DNA of 64,000 nt from Nodosilinea sp. E11. Its GTDB lineage: Bacteria > Cyanobacteriota > Cyanobacteriia > Phormidesmidales > Phormidesmidaceae. Shown here in pieces: positions 8,463 to 16,823 of the stretch. Below the pieces are notes generated by a model. That model saw only the letters and a program-made list of their open reading frames with translations. It did not search any database and was not told the origin of the DNA. Each line of letters opens with the position of its first letter. Within the stretch, counting starts at the first letter, position 1. The stretch is taken from the NCBI RefSeq assembly GCF_032813545.1, contig NZ_CP136520.1:180001-244000 (forward strand). Direction: 5' to 3'. A program made the translations under genes and the position numbers.

Positions 8463-9653
8463 ATGGTTGCCAAAGGCTTTTTCAACGACGTTTCTCTCTC
8501 AGCGATCATCGCGGGGTTTGTCACCGTGCTGGTAGGCTTTACCAGTTCAGCGGTGATTGTGTTTCAGGCCGCCCAGGCGTTCAGTGCCACCCCCGCCGAA
8601 ATCGCGTCCTGGATGTGGGCCTTGGGGTTGGGCATGGGCTTGACCTGCATTGGCCTATCGCTGCGCTACCGTGCGCCAGTGGTCACCGCTTGGTCTACAC
8701 CGGGGGCGGCCTTGCTGATTACCTCGGCAACGGGGGTGCCCATGGCCGAGGCGATCGGGGCGTTTTTGCTGTCGGGAATGCTGATTACCCTTGCTGGATT
8801 TAGCGGTTGGTTTGAACGGTTGATGAGTCGCATTCCCCTGGCGCTGGCAGCAGGAATGCTGGCCGGGGTACTGCTGCGCTTTGGGCTGGATGTGTTTACG
8901 GCCATGCAGACCCAATTTGCCATGACCTTTGCCATGTTTTGCACCTACTTAGCCATGCGCCGCGCCCAGCCGCGCTACGCCGTAGTGGCGGCATTGGGGG
9001 TTGGTATTGCGATCGCAGCGCTGCAAAACCTGATCCAGTTCGACAGCGTGAGCCTGCAACTGGCTAGGCCCGTCTTCACGGTTCCCCAGTTTTCGCTCGG
9101 GGCGACGATTGGTGTGGCTCTACCGCTGTTTGTGGTCACGATGGCCTCTCAAAATGTGCCGGGGGTTGCCGTGCTGCGGGCCTCTGGCTATGGCACCGTG
9201 CCGATCTCGCCCGTCATTGGCTGGACCGGAGCCGCAACGGTGGTGCTCGCCCCATTTGGTGCCTTTGCCCTCAATTTGGCCGCCATTACCGCCGCCATTT
9301 GCATGGGGCGTGAGGCCCACGAAGACCCCGGCAAGCGCTATGTAGCGGCGATCGCCGCCGGGTTTTTCTACCTGCTGATCGGCTTTTTTGGCGCTACCGT
9401 CGCCGCCCTATTAGCCGCCTTCCCGCCAGAACTGGTGCTGGCGATCGCCGGTCTGGCCCTGTTTGGTACCATCGGCAACGGCTTGTTTACCGCCCTGCAA
9501 AACGAAGGCGATCGCGAACCCGCCCTAATCACCTTCTTGGTCACCGCTTCGGGCATCACGCTCTTTGGCATCGGCTCTGCGTTTTGGGGGCTAGTTGCCG
9601 GTTTACTAGCCCTGATCGTGTTTCAGTTCAAGCGCCCATCGTTAAACTCATAA
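8463..9653 (+). CDS. benE: BenE-family (benzoate/H+ symporter-like) membrane transporter
   Basis: A 396-residue, very hydrophobic protein with about 11-12 predicted membrane segments. The blocks GFTSSAVIVFQAAQAF, the Pro/Gly-rich STPGAALL after APVVTAW, and TMASQNVPGVAVLRASGYG in the middle match the BenE family. The founding members import benzoate with protons. In cyanobacteria the real substrate is unknown, so the name is a family label. It is 68 bases after pfkA in the same direction and could be co-transcribed. The end converges on the nuclease gene. Confidence 0.85.
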   Translation: MVAKGFFNDVSLSAIIAGFVTVLVGFTSSAVIVFQAAQAFSATPAEIASWMWALGLGMGLTCIGLSLRYRAPVVTAWSTPGAALLITSATGVPMAEAIGAFLLSGMLITLAGFSGWFERLMSRIPLALAAGMLAGVLLRFGLDVFTAMQTQFAMTFAMFCTYLAMRRAQPRYAVVAALGVGIAIAALQNLIQFDSVSLQLARPVFTVPQFSLGATIGVALPLFVVTMASQNVPGVAVLRASGYGTVPISPVIGWTGAATVVLAPFGAFALNLAAITAAICMGREAHEDPGKRYVAAIAAGFFYLLIGFFGATVAALLAAFPPELVLAIAGLALFGTIGNGLFTALQNEGDREPALITFLVTASGITLFGIGSAFWGLVAGLLALIVFQFKRPSLNS

Positions 9654-9704
9654 CCCTTCATGTTTGCTCTGAGGCACAGAACCAAGGATTGCTGAACCAG
9701 CCCC

Positions 9705-10373
9705 TCAGCGCCGCCGTCGATACTCAAATTCTCGCAACCGCCGCTGAAATTGCTGCCAGTGGTCATTCATCTCGGCTAGAGAAACCTCGAAACGCTGGGC
9801 GGGCTGGTCAGCCAGGGCGATCGCCACCAGCCCCTTTTGTACCTCTAAGCCAAAGTCGGCATACACCTGAGTGGCCGCCGCGCGATAGGCCGCTATCTGC
9901 AAAAAATAATCTTCCAACCACTGGGGCTGCTTGGGGCGCAGCGCCGTCTTCCAGTCGCACAGGTACAACTCACCGTCAATCATCACCAGCGCATCGGGAA
10001 AGCCCACAAACCCCGCCCTGTGCCACACCGCCCCTTCCACCAGCAGCACCTCTTCTACCTGGGCCAGTACCGACTGAATCGAGGCCCAATAGCCTGCTAA
10101 ATCAGCCGAAATTTCGACCGGTTTGCCATTGAGGTGGGCGGCAATTTGCTTGTGCAAGCGAGTGCCCGCCGAAGACGCGTTGCCCGAAATGCGCTGGGCT
10201 TCGTCAACGCCCACCCGCTGCCGCCAGCGCTGAAGCGCTTCTCGTGCCTCCTGGGGTTTGGTGGCCGACAGCACGGTTGTGACACCGGGATAACAGCGGC
10301 CCTCAACCTCGTAAAGCATTTTATGATCGCGACGCACCCGTTTGGCCGCATAGCGAGGAAGTCGATGCACCAT
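9705..10373 (-). CDS. PD-(D/E)XK nuclease-fold protein (RecB/MGME1-like)
   Basis: Residues counted from the ATG at 10373. The protein has YPGVTTVLSATKP, a GTRLHKQIAAHL helix, and the catalytic core GFVGFPDALVMIDGELYLC then DWKTA: Asp in FPD, Asp-x-Lys in DWK, followed by Gln in YFLQIAAY. This is the order of motifs in the Cas4/RecB-like exonuclease branch that includes the mitochondrial MGME1 nuclease. It probably cuts single-stranded DNA ends. The cellular role is inferred. An in-frame upstream start at 10451 would add a Cys-rich 26 residues that look unlike the family. It is convergent with the BenE-like gene. Confidence 0.72.
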   Translation of the reverse strand: MVHRLPRYAAKRVRRDHKMLYEVEGRCYPGVTTVLSATKPQEAREALQRWRQRVGVDEAQRISGNASSAGTRLHKQIAAHLNGKPVEISADLAGYWASIQSVLAQVEEVLLVEGAVWHRAGFVGFPDALVMIDGELYLCDWKTALRPKQPQWLEDYFLQIAAYRAAATQVYADFGLEVQKGLVAIALADQPAQRFEVSLAEMNDHWQQFQRRLREFEYRRRR

Positions 10374-10488
10374 AGCCAAAAATCCTATACCGTCACGAAA
10401 GCCAAAACCCATCGCCGAGCACTTGGAGCAACGGCAATGGGTTTTGGGCAAGATTGGGTGGGGTGTAGCAGCGATCGCCAGCGACCCG

Positions 10489-10734
10489 CTAAACGTTGAG
10501 CCCTTTCTTACTGCGCTTTAACTGCTTATAAAGCGTCTTAATTTGGTCGTAGGCTTCATCGGGTGAAAGCTTGCCGCCGGTTTGCAGACCAGAAATGTAG
10601 CCAATGCGGTGGGCGAATTCCTGCAAATTGGCATTAAACGTGAGTTGCTGGGGCGAAAACTCACCGTAATAGCGACTGCGGGGGCAGAGAAAATTGTCAA
10701 TTTCGTTACGATTAGAAGAATTAGATTGGGTCAT
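10489..10734 (-). CDS. Small conserved cyanobacterial protein, 81 aa
   Basis: The protein is soluble and reads DNFLCPRSRYYGEFSPQQL, then FNANLQEFAHRIGYISGLQT, and ends in a basic tail, LYKQLKRSKKGL. I recall close relatives widespread in cyanobacteria as a short uncharacterised family (DUF7219-like), but I cannot verify the number. The sequence suggests an all-helical small domain. It is 115 bases upstream of the nuclease gene on the same strand, so co-transcription is possible. ATG 10734 is the first start. Confidence 0.65.
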   Translation of the reverse strand: MTQSNSSNRNEIDNFLCPRSRYYGEFSPQQLTFNANLQEFAHRIGYISGLQTGGKLSPDEAYDQIKTLYKQLKRSKKGLNV

Positions 10735-10896
10735 TGAGTCACCCCCATTTATTTTATTAACCTAATTATAATCTTCCCTTAACCAATGTCGATCGTATCA
10801 AGGCCCTCAGCGATCGCCCCCCTTCTCACGATAGAAAATGCTTTGGTATTACTATTTGCCTAACTAAGGCTGGTCGATTGAACGACCAGTATTGTC

Positions 10897-12282
10897 TCAG
10901 GCAGAGAGGCTAAGGCTGGGTTGGTGCAACTCCAAGGTTTGCTCTACCGCCCAGGTGTGCAGGTCTTGCAAAGCGCGATCGCGGTATTGGCCGTAGCGCT
11001 CTTTTTTGCCCCGCACTTTTACCGGCAGGGGCGGCAAAATGCCAAAGTTTGGCGGCATCGGCTGAAAGTGCTTCGGTTCGGCGGAGGTAATGAAATCGAT
11101 CAGCGCCCCCAGCATCATCGTTGCAGGCAGGGTTAAGGGATCTTGCCCCAAGGCCAGCCGGGCTGCATTTGTCCCCGCTAGCCAGCCACCCGCCACCGCC
11201 GCCGTATAGCCCTCGGTACCCACCAGCTGCCCCGCCGCCAGCAAAGTTGAGCGAGCCTTAAATTGCATCGTGGCGTGCAGCAGCTCGGGCGAATTTAAAA
11301 ACGTGTTGCGGTGCATCACGCCCATCCGCACAAATTCGGCCTTCTCCAACCCCGGAATCAGGCGGAACACCCGTACCTGTTCGCCCCAGCGCAGGTTGGT
11401 CTGAAAGCCCACCATGTTCCACAGCTGGCCGCCCTTATCTTCCTGGCGCAGCTGCACCACGGCGTAGGGTTTCTTGCTCTTGTTCTCGGGGGCTTTAAAG
11501 TCGCCCAGGCGGGCATCGAACAGACCCACGGGCTTGAGCGGGCCGTAGCGCATGGTGTCTTCGCCGCGCCGCGCCATTTCTTCGATGGGCAGACAGGCTT
11601 CAAAGAATTTTGCCGTCTCGCGCTCAAAGTCCTTAAGCTCGGCCTGCTCCGCGTTGCACAGCTCAGTCCAAAAGTGCAGGTACTGCTCCTTATTCATGGG
11701 GCAGTTGAGGTAGGCGGCTTCCCCGCGATCGTAGCGCGAGGCCATAAAGGCCACCGACTGGTCAATGCTTTCACCCACCACAATTGGGCTGGCGGCGTCG
11801 AAAAAGCTCATGTAGCCCTGGCCCGTGAACCGCTCTAGGTCTACCGATAGGGCTTCGCTGGTGAGGGGGCCAGTGGTCAGCACGGTAATGCCATCGTCGG
11901 GAATGCGGGTTACTTCATCTCGGCGCAGCTCGATTAGCGGGTGCTGCTCTAGGGTTGCGGTGAGATCTTGGCTAAAGATGCCGCGATCGACCGCCAGGGC
12001 ACCCCCCGCCGGTACCTGGTGCTGGTCGGCCTTGCCGATGACCACTGAGCCTAGCTGCCGCAGTTCTTCGTGGAGCAGGCCCGAGGCGCGATCGCTCGAC
12101 ATTGCCCCAAAGGAGTTGCTGCACACCAGTTCGGCGACGTGCTCGCTGTGGTGGGCCGGGGAGGTTTTGTGGGGGCGCATTTCGTGCAGCACCACGGGCA
12201 CCCCGGCCTGGGCAATCTGCCAGGCGGCCTCGGTACCGGCCAGCCCGCCGCCGATCACATGAATGGGGTCTGGGGTTTGCAC
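10897..12282 (-). CDS. trmFO: Methylenetetrahydrofolate-tRNA-(uracil-5-)-methyltransferase
   Basis: TrmFO makes 5-methyluridine at position 54 of the tRNA T-loop, using methylene-tetrahydrofolate and FAD. The N-terminal FAD-binding motif [16 protein letters not shown], the block [14 protein letters not shown], the region [20 protein letters not shown] and the C-terminal [20 protein letters not shown] are diagnostic. The 461-residue length is normal. The start appears to be GTG at 12282, 8 codons before the nucleotide-binding strand. No ATG is better placed. The gene stands alone, convergent with nothing and divergent from the protease gene. Confidence 0.95.
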   Translation of the reverse strand: MQTPDPIHVIGGGLAGTEAAWQIAQAGVPVVLHEMRPHKTSPAHHSEHVAELVCSNSFGAMSSDRASGLLHEELRQLGSVVIGKADQHQVPAGGALAVDRGIFSQDLTATLEQHPLIELRRDEVTRIPDDGITVLTTGPLTSEALSVDLERFTGQGYMSFFDAASPIVVGESIDQSVAFMASRYDRGEAAYLNCPMNKEQYLHFWTELCNAEQAELKDFERETAKFFEACLPIEEMARRGEDTMRYGPLKPVGLFDARLGDFKAPENKSKKPYAVVQLRQEDKGGQLWNMVGFQTNLRWGEQVRVFRLIPGLEKAEFVRMGVMHRNTFLNSPELLHATMQFKARSTLLAAGQLVGTEGYTAAVAGGWLAGTNAARLALGQDPLTLPATMMLGALIDFITSAEPKHFQPMPPNFGILPPLPVKVRGKKERYGQYRDRALQDLHTWAVEQTLELHQPSLSLSA

Positions 12283-12735
12283 TGCGTAGCCCTCAAAATT
12301 CAGCTTTTCTAGGATAACGATTCTAGCCGATTGAAGGCGTTGCAGTACTTCTATCGTGCAGGCAACGATGGGTCTGGCGGAGGGTATTGAAAGTGATCAG
12401 GATTAACATCTGCACAGAAACACAGGCTCACTGTGGCAAATTTCAATGGCAAACCTGGACAAAAGGTAGGCTGTGGACTCGAACAACCTAGATGTTCTTG
12501 GGGCACGGTGGCACCCAACCCCACAGTGGGCTGCCTAAGCCGATCCACCACGGGATCGTCAAACCTCTGTCACAGGTCTGCCATAGGGCTCGGTTACGCT
12601 CAAGGCTATCTACAGACTATAGGGTCTGACCCGGCGGCAGCAGACCCTCTGCCTTGGCATCCTGGAGATGCCGATACGCGCTGGTTTCAGCTTCCTACCG
12701 TTCTGTGGCTAGTACTCTAAACCTGCTGCTGTGCT
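12283..12735. other. 453-base intergenic region, trmFO to protease
   Basis: This stretch separates two divergent genes and should hold both promoters. I see no convincing -10/-35 pair, no terminator and no credible gene. An open frame at 12433-12720 is rich in Gly/Pro/Ser and has no Shine-Dalgarno or family resemblance. Confidence 0.5.
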
Positions 12736-14052
12736 ATGCCTCAACTTCGCCACCCTTTGGCCCTCATGTCTAAAATTGCCGCCTGGTCACCCGCCCAAAA
12801 AGCCCTGGCCCTCACCTCAACGCTGACCCTGGTTGGGCTACCCGTTCTCACTACAGCCGCCTGGGCTACCTGGCAAGATAGCCCCAAGAGCGTTTTAGAC
12901 GAAGCTTGGCAAATCGTCCATCGCTCCTACGTTGACCCCAATTTTAACCAGATAGACTGGATGCAAGAGCGGCAGTCACTGCTGGGTCAGGAATACACCT
13001 CTCCGGATGCGGCCTACGCAGCGCTGGAGGACGTGCTGGCGAAGCTCAATGACCCTTACACCCGGTTTATGACACCGGAGGAGTTTCAGGCGTTTTCGAG
13101 TCAGACCAGTGGGCAGTTGGTGGGAGTGGGCATGCGCCTTGCCCTTGAACCCGATACCGAAGCGCTGATGGTGGTGCAGCCCATTGAAGGCTCTCCGGCC
13201 ATGGCCGCCAACGTGCAGTCGGGGGATCGTATCTTGCAGATCAATGGTGCCTCGACCCAGGGTATGACCGTAGAGGCCGCCGCCAGCCAAATTCGCGGTG
13301 AAGCGGGCACGACGGTAGAGTTGCTAATGCAGCGCAACGATACGGCCCCCTTTGCCGTTACCCTCACCCGCGCCCGTATTGACCTGCCGGTGGTCACCTC
13401 AGCCCTGCGAGAAACCGAGGGGCAGCGCATTGGCTACCTACGCCTGAGCGAGTTTAATGCTCAGTCTGCCGAACAGATGGAGCGGGCGATCAAAAACCTG
13501 GAGCAGCAGCAGGTCGAGGGCTATGTGCTCGATCTGCGCAACAATCCAGGGGGAATTTTAGGGCAGGCGATCGCGATCGCCCGCATGTGGATCGATGAGG
13601 GTCCGATCGTGCGCACCGTAGATCGGGCTGGCCAGGCCGAAGCGGTCAGCGCCAACCATACCGCTCTGACCGACAAACCGTTGGTGGTGTTGGTCAACGG
13701 CAACTCAGCCAGTGCTAGCGAGGTGCTCACCGGGGCGCTGCAAGACGATCGCCGGGCTACAGTGGTGGGCACGCAGACCTTTGGCAAAGCCCTGGTGCAG
13801 TCGGTCAACCGCCTGCGGGATGGCTCGGGCCTGAATGTCACCATCGCCCACTACTACACTCCTTCCGGGGCCGACATCAACCACAAAGGCATTACGCCCG
13901 ACCTAGTGGCCGAGTCACCCGAAGCCGCCCAGCGAGAGCTGTGGATGCACCCCGATCGCATCGGCACTGAGCAAGATAGTCAGTACGTGGTGGCAATTGA
14001 CCAACTGCGAGGGGCGATTGCGGCTAGATCGTCAACCCAGGCACGCCGCTAG
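12736..14052 (+). CDS. Carboxyl-terminal processing protease (S41A, Ctp family)
   Basis: The protein has a secretion signal or anchor (LALTSTLTLVGLPVLTTAAWA), an N-terminal helical region, a PDZ domain (about residues 130-210, with VGVGMRLALE and GDRILQINGAS), and the S41 core: LDLRNNPGGIL, the nucleophile Ser in NGNSASASEVLTGAL near residue 325, and the general base Lys in FGKALVQ near 350. In cyanobacteria CtpA trims the C-terminus of photosystem II protein D1 in the lumen, and CtpB and CtpC are paralogues. I cannot tell which this is. ATG 12736 or the ATG 12 codons later could start it. A perfect inverted repeat follows the stop. Confidence 0.9.
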   Translation: MPQLRHPLALMSKIAAWSPAQKALALTSTLTLVGLPVLTTAAWATWQDSPKSVLDEAWQIVHRSYVDPNFNQIDWMQERQSLLGQEYTSPDAAYAALEDVLAKLNDPYTRFMTPEEFQAFSSQTSGQLVGVGMRLALEPDTEALMVVQPIEGSPAMAANVQSGDRILQINGASTQGMTVEAAASQIRGEAGTTVELLMQRNDTAPFAVTLTRARIDLPVVTSALRETEGQRIGYLRLSEFNAQSAEQMERAIKNLEQQQVEGYVLDLRNNPGGILGQAIAIARMWIDEGPIVRTVDRAGQAEAVSANHTALTDKPLVVLVNGNSASASEVLTGALQDDRRATVVGTQTFGKALVQSVNRLRDGSGLNVTIAHYYTPSGADINHKGITPDLVAESPEAAQRELWMHPDRIGTEQDSQYVVAIDQLRGAIAARSSTQARR

Positions 14053-14096
14053 CACTTGACCAAGCTGATTGTGACAGACTCTAAACGTTGAGGGGG

Positions 14097-14138
14097 TCAG
14101 GTGTCAGGTTCATAGCAGACCTAGAACCTGACACCTGA
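14097..14138. repeat. Perfect 15-bp inverted repeat after the protease gene
   Basis: TCAGGTGTCAGGTTC at 14097-14111 is exactly complementary to GAACCTGACACCTGA at 14124-14138, with a 12-base loop. There is no T-tract. A related but imperfect element with GGTGTCAGG-like arms lies at 25611-25689, so this looks like a dispersed repeat family that may also act as a transcript-end hairpin. Confidence 0.75.
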
Positions 14139-14184
14139 TACCACATCCGATTTGGTAAACCCCGGTTCATAATCCAGGAACCCC

Positions 14185-14302
14185 GTAGGGGCGTAGCATG
14201 CTACGCCCCTACAAATCGGAGGTATTCGTTCAGGATTCAGGATGAAACCGCAGGGGCGAACGGCCGTTCGCCCAGCGGAATCGGGAGTAGCCAAGTAGGA
14301 TT
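14185..14302. repeat. MITE-like palindromes between protease and TPR gene
   Basis: Two different palindromes stand close together. GTAGGGGCGTAGCA and its complement form a perfect 28-base palindrome at 14185-14212, and GGGCGAACGGCCGTTCGCCC forms another at 14254-14273. Just after the second is GGGAGTAGCCAAGTAGGAT (14283-14301), a segment found again almost unchanged at 15135-15153 beside a third GGGGCGCA palindrome. Such short palindromes are common dispersed elements in cyanobacteria. I see no gene in 14053-14333. Confidence 0.75.
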
Positions 14303-14333
14303 TGGTATCCCCTCAAATTCGCGCTGAATAAAG

Positions 14334-14891
14334 CTAACTAGCCTGGTGATGAGGGGCCAGGTCATGGCAAAGCTGCCGGATGGACTCAGCCGGAGACGAG
14401 AGGCCAGGCTGTGACACCCGCTGGTAGCTGCGGTAAGCGGCCTGAAACTGCCCCAAACGGTGCAGGGCCACGCTGCGAAAAAGCCAGGCCTGACGGTGGC
14501 TGGGCGATCGCCAGAGGGCCTGATTGCAACAGGTGAGTGCCGCCTCGGGTTGGTTGAGCAAGATGAACAGCACCGCCTTTTGCACCCAAAACCGAGGATC
14601 GGCCAACCCAGCCAATTCCTGGGCCTGCTCCAGACTTTGCAAGGCGTCATCGTAGAGGCCCAGGCAAGCCAGGGCATCAGCGCGGCTAGACCAGCTCTCA
14701 GCATCGTGGGGATGAACCGTCAGAGCTTGCCTAAACTGCGCTAGCGCCTCACGATAGCGGCCCATCTCTAGGAGGAGTTTGCCCCGTTCGCGGTGGTGCC
14801 GGGCCTCGGTTTCGTAGTCAAGGGCGGGAATCGGGCGGGGCGGACGGTGGCCAGTGGGCAGAATTTGGCGATCTCGAACGCACGTTTCCAT
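14334..14891 (-). CDS. TPR-repeat protein, 185 aa
   Basis: Residues are counted from ATG 14891, which has AAAAGGA 9 bases upstream. A longer frame starts at 14960 without such a site. About three tetratricopeptide repeats can be read: RGKLLLEMGRYREALAQFRQ, then the SRADALACLGLYDDALQSLE repeat, and a third with QPEAALTCCNQALW. TPRs mediate protein-protein contacts, and the partner is unknown. There is no signal peptide, so it is probably cytoplasmic. Nothing nearby points to its job. Confidence 0.7.
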   Translation of the reverse strand: METCVRDRQILPTGHRPPRPIPALDYETEARHHRERGKLLLEMGRYREALAQFRQALTVHPHDAESWSSRADALACLGLYDDALQSLEQAQELAGLADPRFWVQKAVLFILLNQPEAALTCCNQALWRSPSHRQAWLFRSVALHRLGQFQAAYRSYQRVSQPGLSSPAESIRQLCHDLAPHHQAS

Positions 14892-15052
14892 AGCGTTTGT
14901 CCTTTTTGAGTGAGAGAAGCGATTGATTTGGTGACTAACGTTAATGACCCGATGTGGCAACGGTGTGTCAGGAGCATTTCAGCGATATTGCAGAGCTGAA
15001 AACGGGCTAGGTTGTCATACTGCCGCCATGGCAATGCCACAGCTCGCCCTTA

Positions 15053-15160
15053 AGCTAATACCGAATCCGAATTCCATACCCCGCCTCCCAAACGGCCAAC
15101 CCGCAGGGGCGCACGCCATGCGCCCGGCTGAACCGGGAGTAGCCAAGCAGGATATAGTCA
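15053..15160. repeat. Second copy of the MITE-like repeat
   Basis: CAGGGGCGCACG with ATGCGCCCGGCTG (15105-15130) forms an imperfect palindrome, followed by GGGAGTAGCCAAGCAGGAT at 15135-15153. The latter differs by one base from the segment at 14283-14301. The rest of the 394-base space 14892-15285 between the TPR gene and pyrC shows no gene I can support. Confidence 0.6.
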
Positions 15161-15285
15161 CTATCAATCGCCCGTTGGGAGTGAAAGACGCCACCTATGC
15201 CCACCGCATTGTGTTTCCCCAGACCGTCAGCATCGTTACCCACGAAGCTGGGAAACGCTCTCTTGCTACATTACTGGGGCTAGTG

Positions 15286-16314
15286 TCAGAGCATCTTCCA
15301 AGTCATCGTTTCCCCGGCCCGCAGCGGCACCAGGCCAGCATCGACAAAGGGCAGCTCATCGGGAATCCGCCAGGTCGTTTTGCTCAGGGTAATGCGATCG
15401 CCATTGCGCGGCAGCTGGTAAAAGTCTGGCCCATAAAAGCTGGCAAACGCCTCCAGTTTATCGAGGGCGTCAACACTCTCAAACGCCTCCGCGTACAGTT
15501 CCATCGCGTGCAACGCCGAAAAACACCCCGCGCAGCCACAGGCGCTTTCTTTGCCATTACGGGGATGGGGGGCGCTATCGGTGCCCAGAAAAAACTTGGG
15601 ATTGCCTGAGGTCGCCGCCTGCAAAAGTGCCTGCCGGTGGGTCTCGCGCTTCAAAATGGGCAGGCAGTAGTAGTGGGGCCGCAGGCCTCCTTGAAACAAA
15701 CTATTGCGGTTAAACAACAGATGCTGGGGAGTGATCGTCGCGGCGATGTTGTCGGTCGCCAAGACAAACTCCACCGCATCGGCGGTAGTAATGTGCTCTA
15801 ACACCACCCGCAATTGCGGGAATCGCTGCTTTAGGGGCATCAAGTGTTTCTCAATAAACACTTTCTCGCGATCGAACATATCCACCGCTGAATCGGTGAC
15901 TTCACCGTGGAGCAACAGCGGCATATCAACCTGCTGCATCGCCTCAAAGACGCGATCGCACTTGCTGATCTCGGTGACGCCAGAGTCTGAATTGGTCGTC
16001 GCCCCAGCGGGGTAATACTTCACGGCTTTGACAAACTCAGCCGCCTTGGCCGCCACAATCTCTTCGGGGTCGGTGTTGTCAGTGAGGTAGAGAGTCATCA
16101 ACGGCTCAAACGGCTGGCCCGCTGGCACCGCCGCCAGAATGCGATCGCGGTAAGCCGCCGCCTCAGCCACCGAGCGCACCGGGGGCTTCAAATTGGGCAT
16201 GACAATGGCGCGAGAAAATTGCCGCACCGTGTGGGGCAGTACCGCATTCAGGGCCGCACCGTCGCGCAGATGCAGGTGCCAATCGTCGGGTCGAGTAATC
16301 GTCAGCGTTTCCAT
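15286..16314 (-). CDS. pyrC: Dihydroorotase (type II)
   Basis: This enzyme closes carbamoyl aspartate to dihydroorotate in pyrimidine synthesis. The zinc-ligand motif WHLHLRDG is near residue 12, the carboxylated Lys lies in [17 protein letters not shown], and the His ligands are in [10 protein letters not shown] and [11 protein letters not shown]. The Asp of LGTDSAPH completes the site. At 342 residues it has the length of E. coli PyrC. It is monocistronic, with a single ATG at 16314. Confidence 0.95.
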   Translation of the reverse strand: METLTITRPDDWHLHLRDGAALNAVLPHTVRQFSRAIVMPNLKPPVRSVAEAAAYRDRILAAVPAGQPFEPLMTLYLTDNTDPEEIVAAKAAEFVKAVKYYPAGATTNSDSGVTEISKCDRVFEAMQQVDMPLLLHGEVTDSAVDMFDREKVFIEKHLMPLKQRFPQLRVVLEHITTADAVEFVLATDNIAATITPQHLLFNRNSLFQGGLRPHYYCLPILKRETHRQALLQAATSGNPKFFLGTDSAPHPRNGKESACGCAGCFSALHAMELYAEAFESVDALDKLEAFASFYGPDFYQLPRNGDRITLSKTTWRIPDELPFVDAGLVPLRAGETMTWKML

Positions 16315-16404
16315 AGGTTCATCATTCCATTGTTTAAGCCTAAATAAATTGAGATTGTCGAACTAATATAGCTGTGGCCAGCCTGGTTAAGACCTCTCCC
16401 TTAA

Positions 16405-16420
16405 GAACGTTTGAACGTTC
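16405..16420. promoter_or_regulatory. 16-bp palindrome in the pyrC/DUF1328 intergenic space
   Basis: GAACGTT, TG and AACGTTC form a near-perfect dyad, followed by another ACGTTC half-site. It lies 91 bases upstream of pyrC and 179 bases upstream of the small membrane protein gene. It could be an operator for either. No known binding consensus comes to mind. Confidence 0.3.
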
Positions 16421-16598
16421 ACACGTTCTCAGGGCTTCTGGATGTTCTAACCCAGATGATCATGGCTATAACGGCGTTAGACGATGCGATCGCCCCTTCG
16501 ATCGGCCTAATTCGCTAGCAAGAGGCTTCTCTCGAAAGGTAGAGGACAGAACTAGGGCGGCGATCTAGTTTTGAGGAGTCGCCTACGGGAGAATTCCG

Positions 16599-16778
16599 AT
16601 GGATTTACTGACCTGGGCCATTATTGCCTTAGTTGTAGCCGTTATTGCCGGAGCGTTGGGGTTTACCGGCATTGCCCGAGGAGCCGCCACTATCGCCCGC
16701 GTTCTGTTTGGTATTTTTCTGGTGATCGCTCTGATTTTGTTTGTGATGGTGGTATTGGGCGTAGGCCTCGCCACCTGA
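16599..16778 (+). CDS. DUF1328/YtjA-family small membrane protein, 59 aa
   Basis: This small gene encodes [18 protein letters not shown], then [17 protein letters not shown], and a second hydrophobic helix with a Gly-Leu-Ala-Thr end. Two membrane helices joined by a short G-x-A-x-G-A-A loop are the signature of the DUF1328 (YtjA) family, whose function is unknown and whose members are often stress-induced. A GGGAGAATTCCG stretch precedes the ATG and gives a reasonable ribosome-binding site. The next gene is convergent. Confidence 0.85.
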   Translation: MDLLTWAIIALVVAVIAGALGFTGIARGAATIARVLFGIFLVIALILFVMVVLGVGLAT

Positions 16779-16823
16779 GCTTAAATCCTGCTGGGCAACG
16801 CTCAAACCTATACCCCCCAAGGC

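Noticed and set aside
12433-12720. Open frame of 95 codons upstream of the protease gene
   Set aside because: There is no Shine-Dalgarno, its composition is typical of shadow frames, and no family is recognised. It lies in the expected promoter area.
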